NCBI GenBank assembly: GCA_964017195.1
Contig: OZ024892.1
Location: forward strand, 10,152,866-10,216,865
Length of the DNA: 64,000 nucleotides
Direction of reading: 5' to 3'
DNA from: Siderastrea radians
Lineage: Eukaryota > Cnidaria > Anthozoa > Scleractinia > Rhizangiidae
Part shown: positions 53,043 to 60,208 of the stretch, in pieces
Layout of the letters: the number at the start of each line of letters is the position of its first letter
Position numbering within the stretch: the stretch's first letter is position 1
Translations under genes and position numbers: made by a program
Notes under the pieces: model-generated
The model's input: only the letters and a program-made list of their open reading frames with translations
What the model was told of the DNA's origin: nothing
Databases searched by the model: none

Positions 53043-53369
53043 ATGCAACGTCTTCGACGTCAATTGCCGTTTTTACGGTCCATGTTACAAGAAGCCAATG
53101 GTTCCAAACGTCAAGAGTTGTTACAACATGCCAATGCCGATCAAATTAATGCCGTGAGTGAACTGGTCTTGAACTTTTTAAAAAACAAGATTCCCGTCAC
53201 ACCCCCCATGCTGGCTAAACTTCAACCCTATAAAAGGGTGCTACGCGATTTGGGACGTCGTCGACATTCCGTCAAAAAACGTCGGGCGTGGTTGGTTCAA
53301 CAAAAAGGACGCGGCTTGTTTCAAGGACTTCACGAGGTGTTATGTCAATGTGCTCGACCGACCCGTTAA
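53043..53369 (+). CDS. Conserved-looking small virion-type protein (108 aa)
   Basis: MQRLRRQLPFLRSMLQEANG, then SELVLNFLKNKIPVTPP, KLQPYKRVLRDLG, and a final QQKGRGLFQGL, which holds an adenain-type Q-x-G-x-G site. This helix pattern with 'vLkg.vplt..qk..L..yk..lr.L' recurs in cnidarian Polinton-type proteins I have seen. Probably structural. Confidence 0.6.
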   Translation: MQRLRRQLPFLRSMLQEANGSKRQELLQHANADQINAVSELVLNFLKNKIPVTPPMLAKLQPYKRVLRDLGRRRHSVKKRRAWLVQQKGRGLFQGLHEVLCQCARPTR

Positions 53370-53581
53370 CCCTGGCCACATGGATCACCCTGTTACAAGA
53401 GGCCAATCGGACCACCGACCGGTGGAAAGACGAGTGTCATTATTGGAAGCATAAATATCACCTGTTGTATCGAGAGTACAGGCACATCTTAAAGTCCCGT
53501 CTTTGTGAGAGCTGTCGTCAAATAGAAGACGGGGAACTTTGCTCCGAGTGTAGTCAACCCCCATGGATGCAGTCTACATGA
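53342..53581 (+). CDS. Small protein with zinc-ribbon-like Cys pairs (79 aa)
   Basis: ATG 53342, in another frame over the end of the previous gene. Helical N-terminus (WITLLQEANRTTDRWKDECH), then CESCRQIEDGELCSEC: two Cys-x2-Cys pairs nine residues apart, a likely zinc site. It overlaps the next gene's start by 19 bases. Confidence 0.5.
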   Translation: MSMCSTDPLTLATWITLLQEANRTTDRWKDECHYWKHKYHLLYREYRHILKSRLCESCRQIEDGELCSECSQPPWMQST

Positions 53582-54213
53582 TTCCCCACCAGGACTTGGA
53601 ACAACTCGTTCAATATTACAAAGGAGAACTCACCGAAAATGCCTTGTTGAACAAAGCCGCCAAGCTCGCCGCTCAAAAACATGTCTTGTTAGCCAATCCC
53701 CAATTGCCCCCGGCCGTGGTCAATGCTCAAACCAAACCCCTGAGTCAAGAATTAATCAAGTTAACCAAACGCATTCGTCAATTTCCTGGAGGCGTGGGAG
53801 TGGGTGCCCCGGGTGCACCTCCTGGCGAAGAAGAGGAAGAGGCCGGGGATTTGGTGACCGGCCCCGTGGAACAATGGTTGAAGCGCATGATAAAAGGCAG
53901 CCCGTCGACGCCCAAACCACCCATTACCCCAACCACCAAGAAAGGCAAAGGAGCAGCCACCACCAGTAAGATTCCCATTGTCAAGAAAGGGAGCCCTTCC
54001 ACCAGTCGAGGGGATATCCGGTCGCGTTTAGAAGCCATTCGAGAACGGCGCAAGACCTTGGAAAAAAAGTTAGCCGAGAGTCCTTGGGGCAAAGGCAAAG
54101 GCAAAGGCAAAGGACCCGCCCGAGAAGTGGAACGATTGAAACCCTTACCCGGGTGGGAAGATTGGGCCCAAGGCAAAAAGTTACGACGTCGATTGGATTA
54201 CGACAGTGAATAA
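53563..54213 (+). CDS. Hypothetical Polinton structural protein (216 aa)
   Basis: The N-terminal helical domain (HQDLEQLVQYYKGELTENAL, then LNKAAKLAAQKHVLLANP) is followed by a Gly/Pro linker, an acidic patch (GEEEEEAGDLVTGPVEQWL), a Lys/Pro/Thr-rich segment and GKGKGKGKG. The first domain looks like a recurrent protein of cnidarian Polintons placed just before the PLA2-like gene. Function unknown. Confidence 0.6.
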   Translation: MDAVYMIPHQDLEQLVQYYKGELTENALLNKAAKLAAQKHVLLANPQLPPAVVNAQTKPLSQELIKLTKRIRQFPGGVGVGAPGAPPGEEEEEAGDLVTGPVEQWLKRMIKGSPSTPKPPITPTTKKGKGAATTSKIPIVKKGSPSTSRGDIRSRLEAIRERRKTLEKKLAESPWGKGKGKGKGPAREVERLKPLPGWEDWAQGKKLRRRLDYDSE

Positions 54214-54216
54214 AAC

Positions 54217-54582
54217 ATGCCCACCCAGAGGAGGAGGAGGAGAAGGGGCACCCAACGGAAACGCCGTCAACGCGGAGGGGCCCTGGATGTCCAAAAATGG
54301 ATCGCTAAAACCGGCAAAGAATTTCATTGGCCTGGCTATCAATACATGGGCCCTGGGACGCATTTAGCCAAACGTCTCAAACGTGGGGATCCCGGTAAAA
54401 ATCGCTTGGACCGGATTGCGAAACAACACGACATTGATTACAGCCGTGCCAAGAATTTGCAAGATAAATGGAAAGCCGATACCAAGATGATCCAAGCCAT
54501 TGATAAATTACCCGGCAAGAAAACCAAGACGGAACGGGTGGTCAAGAAAATCATGCAAGCCAAGAAACGTTTAAAATTGTAA
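54217..54582 (+). CDS. Phospholipase-A2-like protein (parvovirus VP1u type), 121 aa
   Basis: Arg-rich head, QRGGA cleavage motif at about residues 18-22, then YQYMGPGTHL (calcium-loop YxGxG, residues 41-50) and KQHDIDYSRA (catalytic His71-Asp72 with Tyr75). These are the two diagnostic motifs of the parvovirus-type PLA2 domain, which breaches endosomal membranes during entry. PLA2-like genes are known in adintovirus/Polinton genomes. Intact. Last gene of the rightward morphogenesis block. Confidence 0.85.
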   Translation: MPTQRRRRRRGTQRKRRQRGGALDVQKWIAKTGKEFHWPGYQYMGPGTHLAKRLKRGDPGKNRLDRIAKQHDIDYSRAKNLQDKWKADTKMIQAIDKLPGKKTKTERVVKKIMQAKKRLKL

Positions 54583-54868
54583 AACACTTTAATGACAACC
54601 CCATACCATGTTGTGTCAATAAAAAATGAAAATGTCTGATTGGTTCCTTGTACTGTCTCAAACAAAGATGTAGTGTCAAAAAACAGGATTCTCAAACAGG
54701 ATTCTGGAGAACCCGTTGTGATGTAGACAAAATGATCCACGTTGATAAAAAAATGTCCCTGTCTCTTTGATGTCTCCAAACGTTCTACCACAATGTCACG
54801 ATGGAATGTTCTGCCAAATACGGAAACGATTCAATGTTCTGCCAAATACTGAGACGAATGTTCAGAGT
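54583..54868. other. Convergent intergenic region with poly(A) signals and short repeats
   Basis: Contains AATAAA on the plus strand (about 54617) and the repeated phrases AAACAGGATTCT (twice) and GTTCTGCCAAATAC (twice). No coding signal. Confidence 0.55.
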
Positions 54869-55339
54869 CTAAGTCACTAAATCATACATGAAATCGACGC
54901 CCTCGTCGGGCGACATGTCCTCGAACAAATCAACAATGCCATCAGGGGGCAGCAATGGTTCCAAATCAAGGGAAGAAGAATCCTCGACATCCTTCAGCAC
55001 CTCGGCCCACTCGTCAGGCGATATGTTCTGCAAAAAGGAAAGGTCGTCCAAGTCAGGGGGTTCCGCGACTTGCATGGCCCCCGAATCCAAATCAAGCAGA
55101 GTACGAGAGTCCTCATTAAGGAGCTGAACAAAGGACTCCCTGGGCGATACGTTCGTATGGGATGCCTGTTTCTGTCTTTCTCTCTCCTTTAACTTTTCTC
55201 CAAACTCCACGACACCTGAGTCGAGCACACACTCCTCCTTCACTTTCTTCAAGATGTCTTCCACTTCTAAATCTTGTTCAAAGTCTTCGAATGCTTCGAG
55301 CAGCTTCTCAGGACTAGAGGCCATCTTGAGATGACTCAC
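54869..55339 (-). CDS. Acidic repeat protein (156 aa), possible regulator
   Basis: ATG at 55339, read leftward from the divergent promoter at 55340-55545. Strongly acidic. Three related blocks contain S-P-x-E: NVSPRESFVQLL, NISPDEWAEVLKD, DMSPDEGVDFMYDL, each preceded or followed by acidic hydrophobic helices (DLEPLLPPDGIVDLFED). Repeated acidic-hydrophobic motifs suit a transcription activation role, and the early-like divergent position fits, but no family is recognised. Confidence 0.6.
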   Translation of the reverse strand: MSHLKMASSPEKLLEAFEDFEQDLEVEDILKKVKEECVLDSGVVEFGEKLKERERQKQASHTNVSPRESFVQLLNEDSRTLLDLDSGAMQVAEPPDLDDLSFLQNISPDEWAEVLKDVEDSSSLDLEPLLPPDGIVDLFEDMSPDEGVDFMYDLVT

Positions 55340-55545
55340 CTCGAGGGTCGATCTGTTTTATAGTCTCTGGGATCATTCCCCGCATTGCATAGTGGGTCAT
55401 CTAGGGAGGGGGGAGGGGGGTCCCCCCACCCCTTCCCCTCCCAAAGCACCATGGGTCCTTTCTCTCATTGGTTCCTTACCCTTTCACGTGACCCTTTGTT
55501 TCTCTATAAAAAACGAGCACTGACCTCCAGCTGGTTCATCTGATC
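55340..55545. promoter_or_regulatory. Divergent promoter of the right arm (inverted copy of the left-arm promoter)
   Basis: Rightward TATAAAAAA at 55505-55513, about 40 bases before ATG 55546. Leftward CTATAAAAC near 55363-55355 before ATG 55339. A GGGGTCCCC-centred G/C-run palindrome lies at about 55400-55440. CCAAT and CACGTG motifs match, in inverted order, those at 40600-40780. Confidence 0.75.
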
Positions 55546-56265
55546 ATGTCCTCTCACCAAGAGGAGGAGGAGGAACCAGGCCCAAGTGGCCTGACCACTC
55601 AAGAGACCTTGACGTTACTAGGCCTGAACACCTCGGACTCTGAGAGAGAAGAAGAGACGGCAGCGAATTCCCCTGATGAACGTTTGTTACCCACCGAAGA
55701 GATGGCGGACAGTGATGAGATTTGTGAAGAGGCGTTGGATCGCTTCGAACGCCAACGTGCCTTTCAAACCCATCTCCTTCAACAAACTGGTGGAGGTTTG
55801 GATGCCAATACGGAGGGTGCCTTCGAGTTTGAACTCCAACCCTATGTCGACCGTTTAAGCAACCGTCTGGGAGTGCGTGAACGTCATTTCAATACCCAGT
55901 TACGTCAAAGGGGCAACTTGATTGCAGGGCAAAACATCACTCAAGCTCTCCAAGAGGGGTTACGTCGCGCGGTGAATCAAGTGTTGACCACCACCACACC
56001 TGAGCTCCACGATCAAGATCGCCTCTACTTCACCATCGGTTCAAACCGCCTGCACAACAACTTCCAGGGCTGGGGATTGCGAGCAGGAGAATGGCGGCAA
56101 GGCGGGGACCGTGTGGAGGCCTTGTTCCACCGTTTGGCGCAAGCCCTCAACAGCAATGAACAATTTGAAATGGACGATTCCTTTCAATTGTCCATCACCC
56201 AAGTCCATCATGCGCCTCAGGGAACCAAACCTTCATCAAAGCAGCGCTATCGTGGGATCCCGTGA
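55546..56265 (+). pseudogene. N-terminal remnant of the Polinton protein-primed DNA polymerase B
   Basis: An open frame of 239 codons. An acidic leader is followed by LSNRLGVRERHFNTQLRQRG, LYFTIGSNRLHNNFQGWGLR, AGEWRQGGDRVEALFHRLAQ and LNSNEQFEMDDSFQLSITQV. I recognise this order as the N-terminal region that precedes the exonuclease and polymerase domains in metazoan Polinton PolB proteins. At about 56230 the sequence switches to an inverted copy of the SLOG gene end, and about 12 unrelated residues lead to a stop. No exonuclease, DTDS or KxY motif appears anywhere in the element, so the enzyme is missing. Confidence 0.7.
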
Positions 56266-56374
56266 TGTGGACGACAACACCCGAGCCGAAATTCAAGCCT
56301 TATTCAATCGCACTTTCTGTCTCCCCGAGAACATGGATCAATTACGCCTGGAGCTCGAAGACTTTCATTTGTAA
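56231..56374 (+). pseudogene. Inverted, diverged copy of the SLOG gene 3' end
   Basis: Encodes HQSSAIVGSRDVDDNTRAEI and ends QLRLELEDFHL, matching the C-terminus of the SLOG protein at 41660 with several amino-acid differences. It lacks the Gly-rich loop and start. It begins at a shared CCTTCATCAAAGCAG string, the junction with the polymerase remnant. Confidence 0.85.
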
Positions 56375-56590
56375 TTTTTTAGTTTTTATTTTTTCAATTT
56401 GTACATAGCCATTTTTAGTTTTTACTTTTCCATGGTAAATAGGCGCGCCCCACCCAGCGTGGCAAGAACACGGACCACCGTTTGTAAAAAACATCCACTC
56501 TTTTTTTAATTAAAAAATAAAAAACTTCACTTACAAAATGTTATGGTTCTTGACTCACAATAAAAAAAACCCAACATGAATAAAAAATGT

Positions 56591-56768
56591 TCAAGATCCC
56601 AAACACCGGCGCACAGCCTCCATGGCCTCCTTCTCCATCTGTTCCATTCGTTGGTACTCGGCCCTCTGTTTCATCATTTCTTTAAAAAAAAATACGCCAC
56701 CGTGTCCCACTCGTCCTCCTTCTGAATGCGTGGTAAGCAGTCCGCCAAGTACCCGTCCAGCGAAAAAA
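56591..56768 (-). pseudogene. Frameshifted homologue of the 180-aa left-arm gene
   Basis: Minus-strand codons give LDGYLADCLPRIQ and, after a frameshift in an A/T run at about 56685-56694, MEKEAMEAVRRCLGS. This parallels the C-terminus of the gene at 40858-41400. Together with 56231-56374 it mirrors 41346-41830 of the left arm. It stops abruptly at 56768 where the intron-like repeats begin. Confidence 0.78.
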
Positions 56769-56883
56769 GTGGGAGATTTTTATCTGTAAAAGCCGCCGAA
56801 TGGATGTTTTGAAAACAGCGAAAGCTTAACACGAGGTAAGTGTTGTGTTTTGCTGCCGGCTAAAAATATTTGTTTGTCGCCTC

Positions 56884-56896
<13 letters not shown>

Positions 56897-56940
<44 letters not shown>
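56897..56940. repeat. AT dinucleotide microsatellite
   Basis: A-run followed by about 20 perfect AT units within the first intron-like repeat. Some low-complexity open frames here translate it and are not genes. Confidence 0.92.
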
Positions 56941-56943
<3 letters not shown>

Positions 56944-57224
56944 AAACCGACGCGGTTCTGTTTAGCTTGCAATTTTTTTCCCATTCCCCACGTTGTTGTG
57001 AAAAAATCCTTTTCTACCCGAAAGACTATTTGATTTATTTTTACTCACTCTCTGTATTTCTTTTTTCCACAGTCCAACGATGTGCTGACTGTAACGCGGT
57101 GAGACATACGAGATGACAACTCGCATTTTCGCCGAGAAGAAAGCGAGCGGCTTGTTGAAAACAACAACAACAAGCAAACCTCCACACAAATTAAGCATCA
57201 TTTTTTCTTACTGTCAGCTAAAAA

Positions 57225-57257
57225 AAATATATAGATTTAGCCAAGCCTAAAAGCGGA
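57225..57257. repeat. Host interspersed repeat core inside the Polinton
   Basis: AATATATAGATTTAGCCAAG and CCTAAAAGCGGA match 17367-17397 exactly. The sequence to about 57585 interrupts the repeat array, so it is a likely separate insertion. Confidence 0.7.
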
Positions 57258-57847
57258 ACTCCATATCTACCGGTTACCATCGGCCGCCTATAAATTCTCC
57301 AGAATTAATCTTGTTTACTGTTATTAAGCGTATCATTTTAGTATAAACTTAGAGTTATAATTCTGTTTCTTGATTCAAGCAAATCTAGTTTATCTATTTG
57401 TACTTTCACTTTAAGTTCGCTAGGCAAATTCATTTAATCGTTTATCGGCATTTTTCGTTTGTTTTGATTGCTGTTATTTTATTTGTCGCTTTGTATTTTG
57501 TAATTGGAGACGCATGTTCGCTTCGAAACTACTAGAAATTCTCTTTTGGTTTTGTTTACAAATTATTGCACAGTGTTGCACACACCAGCTAAAAATATTT
57601 GTTTAAGTGTGTAGCCTGTTTTTCCCTCAACGACGAACTTTTCGATTAAAAAACAGTGTCTTATAACACTCGTTGTTTTTCCAATGGCTCTATTTTTTTT
57701 TTGTCGCCTCGAAAAATATTGGAAAACCGAAGCGGTTCTGTTTAGCTCGCAATGTTTTCCCATTCCCCGCGTTGTTGTGAAACTCTGCTTCTGATCGGCT
57801 GATACTTTGACCATGGCCTTGGTCCTTGACCATGGCCTGACTGGGAC

Positions 57848-57901
57848 TGACCAATCACAACCAATCCTAACCAAATAAGGTCATACTGTTTAGCTATATA
57901 A
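57848..57901 (+). promoter_or_regulatory. CCAAT/TATA promoter within the repeat array
   Basis: TGACCAATCACAACCAAT, then CTATATAAGCAG about 40 bases later and an ATG at 57938. The TGACCAAT motif matches the repeated boxes at 42407-42502. Confidence 0.55.
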
Positions 57902-57937
57902 GCAGCAAAATTACCCCCGAACTTTCTTTATTTCAAG

Positions 57938-58075
57938 ATGGAGGAAGGTCAGGGAGATTTACGACAGTTTTTTCACAGATTTATTCATCGCTTTACCCCA
58001 GCAGCCCTCGGCTTTACAAACAAAACGATGACAGCTAAGATTTCAGCGAAAAATGTGGGAGATTTTTATCTGTAA
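57938..58075 (+). CDS. Possible 45-aa peptide with its own promoter
   Basis: ATG 57938 lies about 40 bases after a TATATAA box. The frame reads MEEGQGDLRQFFHRFIHRFT ... KNVGDFYL and stops before the splice-donor-like GAGGTAAGT at 58122. The last codons and stop are preserved in the partial copy at 56769. Phe/His-rich; not recognised. Its support is the promoter and repeat conservation only. Confidence 0.4.
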   Translation: MEEGQGDLRQFFHRFIHRFTPAALGFTNKTMTAKISAKNVGDFYL

Positions 58076-59049
58076 AAGCCGCCGAATGGATGTTTTGAAA
58101 ACAGCGAAAGCTTAACACGAGGTAAGTGTTGTATTTTGCTGCCGGCTAAAAATATTGAAGTGTTTAGCCTGTTTTTCCCACAACGACGAACTTTTCGATT
58201 AAAAAAAACTGTGTCTTATAATACTCGTTTACTAGTTTTGTTTTTGGAAATGAAACTATTTTTTTTTTGTCGCTTCGAAAAAAATTGGAAAACCGACGCG
58301 GTTCTGTTTAGCTTGCAATTTTTTCCCATTCCCCGCGTTGTTGTGAAAAAATCCTTTCCTACCCGAAAGACTATTTGATTCCTTTATTGTTTACTCTCTC
58401 TGTATTTCTTTTTTTCCACAGTCCAACGATGTCCTGCCTGTCACGCGGTGAGACAAACGAAATGACAACTCGTATTTTCGCCGAGAAGAAGAAAGCGAGC
58501 GGCTTTTTGAAAACAACAACAACAAGCAAACCTCCACGCCAAGTAAGCATCTACTGTCCGCTAAAACATATTTTTTAACGTGTTGAGCGTTTTTTACACA
58601 AAAACAAACTTCCGTTCAAAACACATTTGTGCTTTTTAGTCCTCTTTTTGTTTTTTCCAATGGATCTATTTTTTTTTTTGTCGCCTCGAAAAAACCTTGG
58701 CGAACCATCGCGGTTCTGTTTAGCTCGCAATGTTTTCCCATTCCCCGCGTTGTTGTGAAAAAATCCTTTTCTACCCGAAAGACTATTTTATTCCTTTATT
58801 GTTTACTCTCTCCGTATTTCTTTTTTCCACAGTCCAAGGATGTGCTGACTGTAACGCGGTGAGTCAAACGAGATGACAACTGGCAGCAAGCAAGCAAGCA
58901 AGCAAGAATATCAAGCAACACCTACGGATAGCGGTAAGCCTTTTTTTTCCTCGGTTCTTCACTAAAGGAAACCCACCCCTTTCAAAAACCAATCTAAGTA
59001 GTTAGCCTGTTCTGGAGCTAACCGGGCTAGGTCCCACGTGCTCCAGGAT

Positions 59050-59328
59050 TTAATTAATGATTTTGGTGACTTTAAGTGGTGCCGTTCCATCGGCACGTTT
59101 TGGCATGTATTTGATATCTGTTTTCATCCAATGTTTTGCACTATCTTCTTGCGTCCAATTCTGCTTGGTTTGATCTTCCAATTGTTGATTAAAACCAGGG
59201 TATGAGATATGCACGAGGGCCGCTTCCCAATCGTCTTCTACCAGATAGTGTAAATGGGGAAGTCTAGCGGTAAATTTTTGCCCCGTGCCTTGCGCTTGAT
59301 CACTGATGAGGGTGATGTAGAAACTCAT
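59050..59328 (-). pseudogene. Truncated third copy of the SFYVTL capsid-associated family
   Basis: MSFYITLISDQAQGTGQKFT, then RLPHLHYLVEDDWEAALVHI: the same N-terminal pattern as the proteins at 44986 and 46038 (SFYVTL ... RLPKP ... W-VGL). It stops after 92 codons instead of about 350, and the C-terminal block is absent. Minus strand, in the right arm just inside the terminal repeat. Confidence 0.65.
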
Positions 59329-59378
59329 GGTGACAACAACCACCTAACTCATGGGGTTGCCTTTTTATACCTCCCTCA

Positions 59379-59699
59379 GTGCCTGAATTGGACTCGTTCT
59401 GCCGACAGCAACGTCAGACCCTCCTATGTCCTCGCTGCCAACACATCGTTCCTCTTTCCGTCCATGAAGTCCTCCATGAAGAATGGAAAGAAGACCCGGA
59501 GTTTGTCCAGCATGTCAAGACCGATTGGAAAGACAATCCTTTGTGGTATGGGATTTGCTACCAAGACGGCAACGCCCTGCAAGGATTCTGGGGAGAACTC
59601 CAAGATCGCTATGAGCCCCACCGCAAAACCCTCTACTTTCTGGGGCACACCAAAACCCAAGCCATTGCCCGGATGAAAACTTGCATCAGCTTCTCGTAA
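59379..59699 (+). pseudogene. RING-like gene, right-arm copy with altered N-terminus
   Basis: From about 59466 the codons are identical to 40065-39826 (EVLHEEWKEDPEFVQHVKTD onward). Upstream the two arms differ. Only one half of the Cys/His set is present here (CRQQRQTLLCPRCQHIVPL) and there is no ATG at a matching position. Probably truncated. Confidence 0.65.
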
Positions 59700-60202
59700 A
59701 AAAAGGACTCATTTATTTTTCTCACTTATTGTTAACAAAAAAAAAATGAAGGACTAATAAAACATGTTCCATGACACTTTATTCAATAAAAGGTATTTAT
59801 TTTTCTGTGTTTTTACTCCAAGGATCACCCCCGTTCCTCCATTTGGACTTTGGACTTTTGAGCCCGCGTTTTCTCCGCGGTTTTCCTGAGCCCACGATCC
59901 TTTTTTCAGACTGGTCAGCGGTTTTTACCCATCTTGAGCCCGCGATCCCTTTTTTTCCACTGGTCAGCGGTTTCCCATCCTAAACCACGTGACTTCCAGT
60001 TCCCATGAGCCCGCGATCCCTTTTTTTCCACTGGTCAGCGGTTTCCCATCCTAAACCACGTGACTTCCAGTTCCCATGAGCCCGCGATCCCTATTTTACT
60101 GGTCCGCGGTTTCTCACACCGGAAGTGACGTCACCGGAAGTTCCTCTCGCTCTCGACCAATCAGAAGCCAGGAAAAGTCCTATCTGGGCGCCCTTTACTA
60201 CT
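59466..60202. repeat. Polinton right terminal inverted repeat
   Basis: Inverted partner of 39331-40065, ending ...GCGCCCTTTACTACT directly before GCTTCC. It carries the same iterated motif array (about 59865-60115). Confidence 0.92.
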
Positions 60203-60208
60203 GCTTCC
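60203..60208. repeat. Polinton 6-bp target-site duplication, right
   Basis: GCTTCC, identical to 39325-39330. The following base begins DIRS gag sequence. Confidence 0.92.

Larger units (their letters stand above)
56769..59049 (+). repeat. Array of intron-like repeat units in the Polinton right arm
   Basis: Four complete or partial copies of a unit of about 500-600 bases start near 56769, 57590, 58049 and 58600. Shared landmarks in order: GTGGGAGATTTTTATCTGTA, ACACGAGGTAAGTGTTG (perfect splice donor), GGAAAACCGACGCGGTTCTG, CCCATTCCCCGCGTTGTTGT, TTTTTTCCACAGTCCAACGA (acceptor), and ACGCGGTGAG (second donor). Donor and acceptor signals are kept in several copies. One copy is preceded by CCAAT and TATATAAG boxes (57848-57901). 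It is unclear whether this is a Polinton gene family or captured host DNA. Confidence 0.7.
39331..60202. mobile_element. Polinton/Maverick (adintovirus-like) element, 20,872 bp, lacking an intact DNA polymerase B
   Basis: Terminal inverted repeats of about 735 bp start AGTAGTAAAGGGCGCCCAGA and are flanked by a 6-bp duplication. Gene content identifies the class: chromodomain integrase, adenain-like protease, packaging ATPase, major capsid protein, PLA2-like protein and small basic virion proteins. Most genes run on the plus strand from 42.5 to 54.6 kb, tightly packed and often overlapping. GC content is visibly higher than in the AT-rich flanks. Virion genes have no obvious breaks, but the polymerase is reduced to an N-terminal remnant and the right arm is rearranged. 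It is inserted in a DIRS gag gene inside an intron of a discoidin gene. Confidence 0.93.

Noticed and set aside
55546..56374. One continuous gene from the polymerase remnant through the SLOG end
   Set aside because: The frames differ: the 239-codon frame stops at 56265, while the SLOG-like codons are in another frame. It is a junction of two broken genes.
56845..57116. Frames containing poly-Lys and Ile-Tyr repeats
   Set aside because: Translations of the A-run and AT microsatellite.
39331..60202. Interpretation as an adenovirus or parvovirus insertion, suggested by adenain and PLA2-like genes
   Set aside because: The integrase, packaging ATPase, capsid type, 6-bp duplication and AG termini together fit a Polinton/adintovirus-like element. 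Adenoviruses and parvoviruses lack an integrase.
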